Shown here: piece after piece, positions 57,633-64,000 of the stretch
How the letters are laid out: every line of letters begins with the position of its first letter
Numbering within the stretch: position 1 is the stretch's first letter
Assembly (NCBI GenBank): GCA_026196875.1
Contig: JAPHTP010000087.1
Span: forward strand, 27,099-91,098
Direction: 5' to 3'
Length of the DNA stretch: 64,000 nt
Source of the DNA: Kangiellaceae bacterium
GTDB taxonomy: Bacteria > Pseudomonadota > Gammaproteobacteria > Enterobacterales > Kangiellaceae
Position numbers and translations under genes: made by a program
Notes under the pieces: model-generated
The model's input: only the letters and a program-made list of their open reading frames with translations
Database searches by the model: none
Told to the model about the DNA's origin: nothing

Positions 57633-59906
57633 ATGGGAAATAAAGTAGGAAATAACAACGGAGATCAGAGGACTATAATCAGCGAATACAATAGTAATCT
57701 CTTACAGGTGGGAGAGTTTGTAGTTGATTTTCAGTCCGGTCGTTTGTGGAAGGATGGTGAAATTATCGGTTCAATTTCACGCAAACCACTACGCATTCTC
57801 GAAATTCTAATCCTTAATAATGATCGTTACCTGTCAAATGCCGAACTACACGCTATTTTTTCAAACAACGCAGAAACAGTAGATGCAGTTACTCGTCAGC
57901 ATATCAAGAAACTGCGCAACCTGTTAAACGATCAAGGCAAGCAGAAAATTGTCACTGAGTCTCGGGGTTATCGGCTAACGCTGGCGATATCTGAGTATAA
58001 AGCGGTTCCATCGGCACATTCGCCCAAGTTAACTTCTGCAAGGCCCGTCTCAAACAGCGCAACTAAATCCCAATCAATCTCAGAAAATGAGATCTTACAA
58101 GTCTCCCAAAAACTGCAAGAGGAGTTTGAAGAGGCCCATAAAAGTGAAGATAAAAACGATGAAGAAGCTACAACAAGAACTCGAGTTTTAGGCTGGAAAT
58201 CGAAAGTAACTTATGTTTCGTTGAGTGCCCTAGTCACTTCCGTCCTGACTGTGAGTTTGTTCTGGTTTATGCCGTCATTAAGTAAGAAGAATAGTAACTT
58301 TAATATCGCGAGTACTCCGTATAAGCCATTGACTCATTTGGATGGAATAGAGTTTTATCCGATGGCTTCTCCGGATGGAAGATGGATTGTATTTAATTAT
58401 CGAGAAAAAGGCTCGAGAATATGGCAAGTGTATTTAAAAGATTTACGCACTGAAGAATTAATACCGCTTACTACGGGAAGGTATTCAGATAAATATCCCA
58501 AATGGTCTGCCAACGGAAAGCAAATAACTTTTACGCGTTTTGGGACCGAGCAATGTCAATTTATGATTGCTGAATTAGATGTAGAAAAAAGAAAGTTGCA
58601 GAATTTTTCCGAGCTGAAAACTTGTAATCCAAAATCGCTTTCTGCACAAGCTGTACTCTGGAATGACAACAAAGGAATGTACTATGTCGAAGAACAAGAG
58701 TATGCGTCTCCGTTACTCGTTTATTCTTATTCTTTCGACTCAAAGTACAATTGGCAGGTTACATCGCCTTCTCCTACCAGTAAAGGAGATTACTTTGTGC
58801 AATTGTCTCACTCAGGGTTGCAGCTGGCGGTGTTACGAAGCAAAAATAACTTCGCGACCGAGATATGGATTTATCAAACTGACAACTGGGAAAATAAACT
58901 TGTAGACACGGTCAATACACCTCTGTTTAGGGTTAATTGGTCAGCTGATGATAAGAGCTTAATATACAAGAATGACCGTAATCAAATAGTAAAAACGAGG
59001 ATCACTGATCGCACTAAAGAGCTGTTAGCGGAAGTACCGCTTCCGTTTTATTCTCCAATTATCTTAAATCAGACGGAAGAGTCATTAGCGATTGTTCTCG
59101 GCACTATATCCAGCGCCCAAGTCGTTAAATCGGACTTGAAAACGAACAGCCAGTCGGTGTTGGTAAGATCTGCGTTTCAGGAGCGATTGGCCGCTACTTC
59201 AAAAGATGGCAAACAAATAGCCTGGGTTTCCAATCGAACCGGTCTGCCACAGATATGGTCGAAACAAGAAAATGGGGTTGAACGAAAACTGACCGATTTG
59301 AAGAAGTTTAGCCGCTTTTCTTCTCTAAGTTATAGTCCTGATGGGAAAATGCTAGGGGGAGTAGTTGATGGTCATTACTTTACCTTCAATCTAGACACTC
59401 AACTTATGCTCTGGAGTGATAATAAGGTAGCTACCTTTACAAATTTCGAGTGGCGGTCGGGCCAACATGAGTTTTTTGTTACTAAAAACCAGCATGGTCA
59501 CAGAACACAATTAGTCGTTGATGCATTTTCTAACCAAATAAAGGTATTTGATAAGGCTCCTGATGCTTATTTAGTTAAGGAAAGCCTAGACGGAAGGTTT
59601 TTATATACTTGGAATATTAATACCCGCCAGATAACCCGCATAGATTTATTTTCCGATACAAAATACGTATTTGAGATGAAAACTGACCTGGCAAGAACTA
59701 ATCAATGGTGTATGACATCGCGGGGGTTATTATTCTCCCGGCAACTGAATGATCATACCCAGCTAGTATTGATTGAGCATACTTCAGATTCTCCCGAGAT
59801 AATTATCGAAAAATTCAATTCACGTACAGTTAGTACGCCCTCAGACGGTCAATGGATTTTGACTACACAAAACAGTGCTGGAAACACTGAATTGGTGAAA
59901 TTGTAA
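57633..59906 (+). CDS. CadC-type membrane regulator with beta-propeller (second copy type)
   Basis: A 757-residue protein of the same architecture as the one at 29223: N-terminal OmpR-type winged helix (ISRKPLRILEILILNNDRYLSNAELH, then VTRQHIKKLRNLLNDQGKQKIVTESRGYRL), an acidic linker, one TM helix (about 194-212, VSLSALVTSVLTVSLFWFM), and a periplasmic propeller with FYPMASPDGRWIVFNYREKG, YPKWSANGKQITFTRFG and LSYSPDGKMLGGV. Overall identity with the 29223 protein looks low. ATG 57633 is my choice; TTG 57627 and GTG 57630 are alternatives. Its target may be the genes just downstream (60039 onward). Confidence 0.85.
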   Translation: MGNKVGNNNGDQRTIISEYNSNLLQVGEFVVDFQSGRLWKDGEIIGSISRKPLRILEILILNNDRYLSNAELHAIFSNNAETVDAVTRQHIKKLRNLLNDQGKQKIVTESRGYRLTLAISEYKAVPSAHSPKLTSARPVSNSATKSQSISENEILQVSQKLQEEFEEAHKSEDKNDEEATTRTRVLGWKSKVTYVSLSALVTSVLTVSLFWFMPSLSKKNSNFNIASTPYKPLTHLDGIEFYPMASPDGRWIVFNYREKGSRIWQVYLKDLRTEELIPLTTGRYSDKYPKWSANGKQITFTRFGTEQCQFMIAELDVEKRKLQNFSELKTCNPKSLSAQAVLWNDNKGMYYVEEQEYASPLLVYSYSFDSKYNWQVTSPSPTSKGDYFVQLSHSGLQLAVLRSKNNFATEIWIYQTDNWENKLVDTVNTPLFRVNWSADDKSLIYKNDRNQIVKTRITDRTKELLAEVPLPFYSPIILNQTEESLAIVLGTISSAQVVKSDLKTNSQSVLVRSAFQERLAATSKDGKQIAWVSNRTGLPQIWSKQENGVERKLTDLKKFSRFSSLSYSPDGKMLGGVVDGHYFTFNLDTQLMLWSDNKVATFTNFEWRSGQHEFFVTKNQHGHRTQLVVDAFSNQIKVFDKAPDAYLVKESLDGRFLYTWNINTRQITRIDLFSDTKYVFEMKTDLARTNQWCMTSRGLLFSRQLNDHTQLVLIEHTSDSPEIIIEKFNSRTVSTPSDGQWILTTQNSAGNTELVKL

Positions 59907-59920
59907 GCAATTTCAACAAG

Positions 59921-59953
59921 TTTTACGTAAATTTCACGTGAATTTTACGCAAA
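59921..59953. repeat. Three tandem 11-bp repeats upstream of a micro-peptide gene
   Basis: TTTTACGTAAA, TTTCACGTGAA and TTTTACGCAAA follow each other without spacers, at 59921-59931, 59932-59942 and 59943-59953. The first two are palindromic. An 11-bp period is about one helical turn, so a protein could bind all three on one face. A 12-bp palindrome TGAGACGTCTCA lies at 59994-60005, closer to the 60039 start. Confidence 0.65.
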
Positions 59954-60038
59954 TCTTACACCGAGATATCAGTATTTTTTATAACTTTATAGTTGAGACG
60001 TCTCACCTTTCTAAATTTGCTTTGAAAAGGAGAGAGCT

Positions 60039-60233
60039 ATGCTATCGAATATTTTATTTGTTGTACTGGTATCGGGAGTTATGGGATTTGGCACGTTAGT
60101 TCCGCCCGGAATGACTTCAGAACAACCTGAGCCGGTTTATTCAGAACCTGAGACCGGATTAGAGGATCCATGTACACCTTATCCTGAATGCGTTATTGAG
60201 GATCCACCTTTGGAGACCTTAGCAACCGACTAA
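60039..60233 (+). CDS. Tiny exported acidic peptide
   Basis: A 64-residue protein with a short N-terminal hydrophobic segment (MLSNILFVVLVSGVMGFGTLV) and a Pro/Glu-rich acidic tail that contains two Cys residues seven apart (PCTPYPECVIEDPP). An AAAAGGAGAG Shine-Dalgarno gives strong support to ATG 60039. It resembles a signal-peptide-bearing secreted micro-peptide; a disulfide loop in the tail is possible. I know no homologue. Upstream repeats suggest tight regulation, and it sits between a membrane regulator and small Cys-rich proteins. Confidence 0.55.
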   Translation: MLSNILFVVLVSGVMGFGTLVPPGMTSEQPEPVYSEPETGLEDPCTPYPECVIEDPPLETLATD

Positions 60234-60439
60234 TACCTGTCTAGCAACTAAGGGGTGGGGAGTTTTAAATTACGATTTTACTGGTTTAGTTAAAAAGTTG
60301 GTTTATGGCTCCTCATTACGATGCAGACCTAACAAAGCAAATACGCGGGGCTAATAAATCATAGTGATTTGAAAGCACAAAGTAGGCTGGGTAAATCACT
60401 CAACTCGAGGACTATTCTAAGGTTCGTCAGGAAAGCAGT

Positions 60440-60691
60440 ATGCCAGTTTACTACGTGAACAAAAATATCAAGTTAAATGGTGAACATGAAGTTCACACAG
60501 GGCTATGCCCTTACTTTCCGATTGAGATTAACCGGCACTTGTTGGGAGATTTTAGGAGTTGTGAGCAGGCACTTAATGTAGCTGGTGAGATCTACTCCTT
60601 AGTTAATGGGTGTTATTGGTGTTGTCGAGACTGTCATAGGAGCAAAAATATTCCCAAAAAAGAAACTTACAATTTAGAAAACTCAAGCTAA
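60440..60691 (+). CDS. Small Cys/His-rich protein, paralog A
   Basis: An 83-residue cytosolic protein: MPVYYVNKNIKLNGEHEVHTGLCP, then LLGDFRSCEQALNVA and GCYWCCRDCH. The pattern H-x4-C ... C-x2-C (plus extra Cys and His) resembles Ada-type small zinc sites, so metal binding is an inference. AGGAAAG precedes ATG 60440. A clear paralog lies 76 bases downstream. I recall YYVN...GEHEVH proteins in many bacteria with no known function. Confidence 0.6.
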   Translation: MPVYYVNKNIKLNGEHEVHTGLCPYFPIEINRHLLGDFRSCEQALNVAGEIYSLVNGCYWCCRDCHRSKNIPKKETYNLENSS

Positions 60692-60767
60692 TTCAATTTC
60701 AGAAATTTAGCAATCAATTAGGGAGCATTTAATAAAAGTTAAGAAAAAATAAGGGGAAGTGAATGAA

Positions 60768-60968
60768 ATGGTTATTTACTACGTTAACAGAAGCTCGAGA
60801 TCGGAGGGGCAGCATGAAGTACACACATCCAGTTGTCCCGACCTACCTGAAGGTGAGGAAACTGAAATTTTGGGTTCATATTCAAGCGTACAAGAAGCAT
60901 TGAAAGAAGCGTTATACGGATACGAAAGGGTCGTGAAATGTAAGTGGTGCTGTGAAGATTTAGCCTAA
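60768..60968 (+). CDS. Small Cys/His-rich protein, paralog B
   Basis: A 66-residue protein aligned end to end with the 60440 gene: YYVN near residue 4, EGQHEVHTSSCPDLP, LGSYSSVQEALKEALYGYE and CKWCCED. The conserved Cys/His positions match the paralog. ATG 60768 aligns with the paralog start; GTG 60759 lies in the same frame. The Shine-Dalgarno AAGGGG is 11 bases before ATG, unusually far. The tandem duplication and the differing C-terminus (it ends earlier) suggest functional divergence. Confidence 0.6.
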   Translation: MVIYYVNRSSRSEGQHEVHTSSCPDLPEGEETEILGSYSSVQEALKEALYGYERVVKCKWCCEDLA

Positions 60969-61055
60969 ACGTGTCTCAAATTAATTGGGGGGTAGTAAGC
61001 AGGATTGGTCAAATTTGACCGATTTATCCAAGGACAAATTAGAGAGGTAAATATT

Positions 61056-61514
61056 ATGCAATCATTGGAAAATGCAAAACGACGGATAGAATTAGATTCT
61101 CTGTTATACAACGGAGAGAGCTTCAGTGAACTGAAGAAACGCTTGTCTCAGCAGAACAATACTGAAGATTTGATTTCCTCATTTAAAGAAAGACTTGATG
61201 AGGAAATGGAGATGGTTTATCGAGACAATAACTTAAAAATTAAAGATATCGCTCTCCGCCTTTTGATGAGTGAAAGGAATTTTTTTCGTTATGTTAATCA
61301 AGCTTATTCGTTACGACCTTCCGATTTCGTAAGAAAATACCGGTTAGCAAAAGCTATCAACCTAATTGTTTCCGGGGAGCCGATCGGTTCTGTAGGTATT
61401 AAAGTTGGATTTGGCTCATATAGCTATTTCTCGCGTTGCTTTAGAGAAGAGTATGGCTGTACAGCTAGTCAGTTTGTAAAGAAGATTAGAGCTGCTGAAG
61501 AGCTCACTGCATAG
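61056..61514 (+). CDS. Short AraC-family HTH protein
   Basis: A 152-residue protein made of a charged helical N-terminus (about 1-60, no sensor domain recognised) and a complete AraC double HTH (LKIKDIALRLLMSERNFFRYVNQAYSLRPSDFVRKYRL, then EPIGSVGIKVGFGSYSYFSRCFREEYGCTASQFVKKI). ATG 61056 has GAGAGG upstream and is preferred over the GTG-type extension at 61005. It lies downstream of the paired small Cys proteins. It may be a dedicated activator whose partner senses the signal elsewhere. Confidence 0.8.
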   Translation: MQSLENAKRRIELDSLLYNGESFSELKKRLSQQNNTEDLISSFKERLDEEMEMVYRDNNLKIKDIALRLLMSERNFFRYVNQAYSLRPSDFVRKYRLAKAINLIVSGEPIGSVGIKVGFGSYSYFSRCFREEYGCTASQFVKKIRAAEELTA

Positions 61515-61515
61515 T

Positions 61516-61544
61516 GGGTAAGATCTGTAGCGGGTAAGATCTGT
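61516..61544. repeat. Tandem 16-bp direct repeat after the AraC-type gene
   Basis: GGGTAAGATCTGTAGC is followed directly by GGGTAAGATCTGT, starting two bases after the AraC-type stop. It overlaps the start of a series of hairpins. It may be a small tandem duplication of no function. Confidence 0.5.
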
Positions 61545-61545
61545 C

Positions 61546-61614
61546 GTCAGCGCAGTTAGCGCTGACAAAAGTAGGAGTTGGCTCCTGCTTTTGCCACCAC
61601 CGGGTATTGTGGCA
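61546..61614 (+). terminator. Hairpin cluster with terminator
   Basis: Three hairpins follow in tandem: GTCAGCGC/GCGCTGAC (61546-61566, perfect 8-bp stem), AAAAGTAGGAG/CTCCTGCTTTT (61567-61592, 11-bp with one G-U pair and a trailing T run), and TGCCAC/GTGGCA (61592-61614). The middle one is a good intrinsic terminator for the AraC-type transcript. Whether the group forms an sRNA is unknown. Confidence 0.6.
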
Positions 61615-61805
61615 GTCGTAACAAAATACACCAGAATTGTGTCTGAGCTTTTGAGTCAGCGTTATTTTGACCCTGCCACTAAGTTAAGCTGATTTTTTCG
61701 TGCGGTTTTCGCGAGCGCAATTAGAAAACTACCTCATGAAGCTAAAAGCCTTTCCCAAAAAATCGGTGAAAAACTTCCTCAGTAAAAGATTCGTCCTGTT
61801 TGCTC

Positions 61806-61836
61806 GCCCTATACTATGGGTAACTTAGTATAGGGC
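61806..61836. terminator. Terminator-like hairpin before the HAMP-GAF gene end
   Basis: GCCCTATACT (61806-61815) and AGTATAGGGC (61827-61836) form a 10-bp stem with an 11-base loop, between convergent genes ending at 61514 (+) and 61851 (-). The T tail is weak on the plus strand. On the minus strand it could close the HAMP-GAF gene. Confidence 0.6.
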
Positions 61837-61850
61837 TGATTTTAGCTGAT

Positions 61851-63185
61851 TTATCTATTAAAAGATGAAAGCTTATGTTTGATAAAGGGAAGCAAGTGTT
61901 GTATTAAGTCTAAGTGCTTATCCTGCAGTTTACTTTCATGATAACTGGCAAGTAACAGGATGCTTGGTTTAGTATTGATTGATAGCGGAATTACTATACA
62001 TGATTTTAACGGATAGAGGTTGAGCAAGGTACGCAATAGGATTGAATTGCGGTTTAGCTTAATAAACTCGCTTATGTTATTTGTTCGAATAGGCGCGTTT
62101 GTTGTGAAAATCGACTTTATGTGATCTCTTTCCGCTTGGTTGCCGAAAAGTACCTTTTTGTAAGCAAGGTTCTTGAAGTTTTTGACCGGTGCTATGTTCC
62201 TAAAATCAAAACCGTCACCTTTTGAGTCTTCGCTTACAAGAGAAACTAAATCGCAACCAGTGTAGGAGTATAACTTTGCTTGAATTAGCTCGATAATTTC
62301 GTTTGGTGTTTCGGCAGTTTGGAGTTTTGACAGAATAGATAGAACTGTGTTGGAACGAGCGGACATTTCGTTAAATGAACTGACTAATTCGCCTATTTCA
62401 TTTGAGTAAAAGTCTTGAATCTGATGCCCGAAATCACCATTGGATACCCTTGTGAAAGCCTCCCTTGTTTTATTGATTGGTTTTATAACTCTAGAGTAAA
62501 AGAAAAGCGCGAACAATAATATAAAAATTATGATTAAATAAATCTCAACCTGTGCTCCAATCTTTGAAAGGGTTAGTTGATGATTATTTATTTTTTCAAA
62601 TTGGCTTAACATAACTGATAAGCTCTGAGTTAGACTTGAAAGATTATCGACAATAAACACCGCTCCCCACTCTAGACGCGGTTCTTCTTTGTTATCTCCA
62701 AACTTATCTTGCAAATCATGGTAAAAAGAACGCCAAGTCGAGCTTGAATTAGCGATTAGTTCTTCAAGTACTCTCAGCTCCTGTTTGCTTAATAAATTAA
62801 TGGGACTGGCGCCTATATCTTTAAGCAAAGCATGAATACTTTCTAAGTTTTTATACTGGTTATCGATGGAATTCAATTGTTCGACAGTGACTTTGTAGTA
62901 AACGTCAAGGTCTCTATAATAACTTTCATAGTCGCGCGCAGCATTTGAATTATAGATTTGACTACTTAAACCTATTTTCTCGATTGAGTCAGATAAGCGA
63001 AGAATTTTGTTTTGCTCTGACTCTAAACGACTGCTTTGGTTTGAAATTTGTTGTATGGAAATCGAGATAAAAATAGAAAAAGCACCGAGGATTATAAGCG
63101 CCATAAGAATTTGAATATGTATACTTTGTTGTATTTTTCTAAGCATTGGTAATTTCTCTCTTAAATATGTCTCACTGACCGACAT
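61851..63185 (-). CDS. Membrane receptor with HAMP and GAF-like domain, no output module
   Basis: A 444-residue protein: TM1 (about 26-48, MALIILGAFSIFISISI), a helical periplasmic domain of about 150 residues, TM2 (about 215-233, LIIIFILLFALFFYS), a HAMP domain (RVIKPINKTREAFTRVSNGDFGHQI, then NEIGELVSSFNEM), and a C-terminal GAF-like region (about 280-440). There is no kinase, GGDEF or methyl-accepting domain, so the output must pass to a partner or the protein is truncated. ATG 63185 is used; ATG 63146 (MLRKIQQS) has a better AGAGAG site and would give 431 residues. Confidence 0.75.
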   Translation of the reverse strand: MSVSETYLREKLPMLRKIQQSIHIQILMALIILGAFSIFISISIQQISNQSSRLESEQNKILRLSDSIEKIGLSSQIYNSNAARDYESYYRDLDVYYKVTVEQLNSIDNQYKNLESIHALLKDIGASPINLLSKQELRVLEELIANSSSTWRSFYHDLQDKFGDNKEEPRLEWGAVFIVDNLSSLTQSLSVMLSQFEKINNHQLTLSKIGAQVEIYLIIIFILLFALFFYSRVIKPINKTREAFTRVSNGDFGHQIQDFYSNEIGELVSSFNEMSARSNTVLSILSKLQTAETPNEIIELIQAKLYSYTGCDLVSLVSEDSKGDGFDFRNIAPVKNFKNLAYKKVLFGNQAERDHIKSIFTTNAPIRTNNISEFIKLNRNSILLRTLLNLYPLKSCIVIPLSINTKPSILLLASYHESKLQDKHLDLIQHLLPFIKHKLSSFNR

Positions 63186-63455
63186 GAGTTACGAGTAAGA
63201 AACTCTGCTTTTTGTTACGTGTGAATTTTAACCAATTTCTAACAAAATTCTCACATAGCGCCTTGAGTATTAAAAAGTAAGGTAACTACTAAAAGTACAT
63301 TGACTATTTATTGGGGGATTTGTTTGCAGGGAATATTCGTCGATAGCGATTTCAGTTCAATGTTCTGTGATACTAGCTATCAGTGCTAAGAGCTATCGGT
63401 GCTAAGAGCAATAGATATGCAACAATCAGTTTTGAAATTGCTCAAGCTGACTGAC

Positions 63456-64000
63456 TTATCGATTTGATTTCATATCTGAGTAAGTCTCGTTAAATACAAG
63501 AAAATAGTCCTGCAAAGCTGTAGCATGAATCTCTCAGCCCGCATGCAATAGAGCAAGTCTTGCGGATTCCGCAGTTGATAACTGGCTTGCATCAGATGCT
63601 TTTCTAGAAGAATAGAGAGCCTTTTTTGTTGGAACGAAAATTAGTACCTTACATTTTGTTAGCCATATACTCGAATTAAACATTCTTCTACTTTGGCACC
63701 GGGTGGCGTCCAGAAATGCTAAAGTCAGCCTTTTGCCAGCAATTTTACTCAATTGCAGTTTATCAACAAGAGGCCTATTTTGTTCCGGGTTAGCGGGGAA
63801 TACGATGGCGCATTCACGGCTAGAATCATTTATGAGGTTCAATAGCTCAATAGGAGGTTCAGTCCGGTGCCAACAAAACGCATTGCTATTATGTGGGAAC
63901 GAGTCTGCAATCAAACGCCCAGCGTTACTAGGTTTGAAGACCTCATCTCTGTGATAAATTAGTACAATATTGATACCCCATACCCCATACCCCATACCCC
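63456..64000 (-). pseudogene. Decayed DTW-domain (tRNA aminocarboxypropyltransferase, TapT-like) gene
   Basis: The reverse strand encodes a DTW-family protein: IYHRDEVFKPSNAGRLIADSFP, CWHRTEPPIELLNLI, CAIVFPANPEQN and QLSTAESARLALL. DTW enzymes make acp3U in tRNA. Here the invariant motif DxTW reads DATR: the codon is CGG where TGG is expected. The ORF stops with TGA at 63534-63536, yet the same frame continues EIHATALQDYFLVFNETYSD to TAA at 63456-63458, matching the family C-terminus. The N-terminal Cys-rich part is absent or lies outside the window, behind a 7-bp repeat. It is probably an inactive gene. Confidence 0.8.
63973..64000. repeat. Heptanucleotide repeat ATACCCC
   Basis: Four perfect copies of ATACCCC run to the window edge and may continue beyond it. 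On the reverse strand GGGGTAT repeats precede the conserved start of the DTW fragment. Seven is not a multiple of three, so length changes would shift frame. Confidence 0.85.

Noticed and set aside
63534..63536. The in-frame TGA of the DTW fragment as a selenocysteine codon
   Set aside because: No SECIS-like hairpin stands out after it, DTW proteins are not known to use selenocysteine, and the fragment has a second lesion in its defining motif.

Overview
The window comes from the chromosome of an AT-rich gammaproteobacterium. It looks like a marine, protein-degrading heterotroph, and the gene set would suit Kangiellaceae/Aliikangiella-type bacteria, although I infer that from gene content and style only. 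Supporting markers are the aat-bpt-infA cluster, mutS followed by a pncC/CinA-C gene, csiV next to mfd, ubiT, fdxA, and a leucine (liu) operon under a MerR-type LiuR regulator. I saw no phage, insertion sequence or CRISPR array.

Layout. Positions 1-1724 carry the N-end-rule transferases aat and bpt, then infA (cut by the left edge). Positions 1840-13303 form one leftward block for leucine/isovalerate and acetoacetate breakdown: liuR, liuA, thiolase, acyl-CoA dehydrogenase, liuB, liuC, liuD, liuE, scoA, scoB. A perfect 20-bp palindrome upstream of liuR is a good LiuR operator. Positions 13641-24581 hold an acyl-CoA-dehydrogenase-like enzyme, secreted proteins of unknown function, an HD-GYP phosphodiesterase, an AraC regulator divergent from a methyltransferase, and an exported KatG divergent from OxyR with an OxyR-like site between them. 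Positions 24816-34208 look devoted to extracellular protein use: an M9 collagenase with four C-terminal PPC domains, a membrane-bound CadC-type regulator with a beta-propeller, an exported amidohydrolase, TetR and an exported RidA. Positions 34259-43582 contain a lone pseudopilin, an AlkD-like protein, a 54-residue membrane protein, phaC with a phasin, ubiT, fdxA, mutS, pncC and a SYLF lipoprotein. Positions 43659-48942 hold leucine dehydrogenase, an ALDH7-type dehydrogenase, a DUF4826-like protein, an EF-hand protein and a saccharopine/lysine-dehydrogenase-like protein. Then come csiV, mfd, tRNA-Arg(CCU), an LTxxQ protein and a POT-like transporter. The right end (57633-64000) is accessory: a second propeller regulator, a tiny exported peptide preceded by three 11-bp repeats, two paralogous small Cys/His proteins, a small AraC-type protein, repeats and hairpins, an orphan HAMP-GAF membrane protein and a decayed DTW-domain gene.

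How the parts fit. Leucine dehydrogenase makes the keto acid, and the liu block takes isovaleryl-CoA to acetyl-CoA and acetoacetate. ScoAB and thiolase recover acetyl-CoA, and phaC/phasin can store surplus acyl units. A second LiuR-like box lies upstream of the aldehyde dehydrogenase/leucine dehydrogenase pair, which would tie both ends of the pathway to one regulator. A 12-bp palindrome occurs both before the exported amidohydrolase and before the POT-like transporter, hinting at a shared peptide-use regulon. The most unusual region is 59921-61514, with phased repeats, a secreted micro-peptide and duplicated putative zinc proteins. The best-supported surprise is the DTW (TapT-like) gene at the right edge: its signature Trp is changed to Arg and an in-frame TGA interrupts continuing homology.
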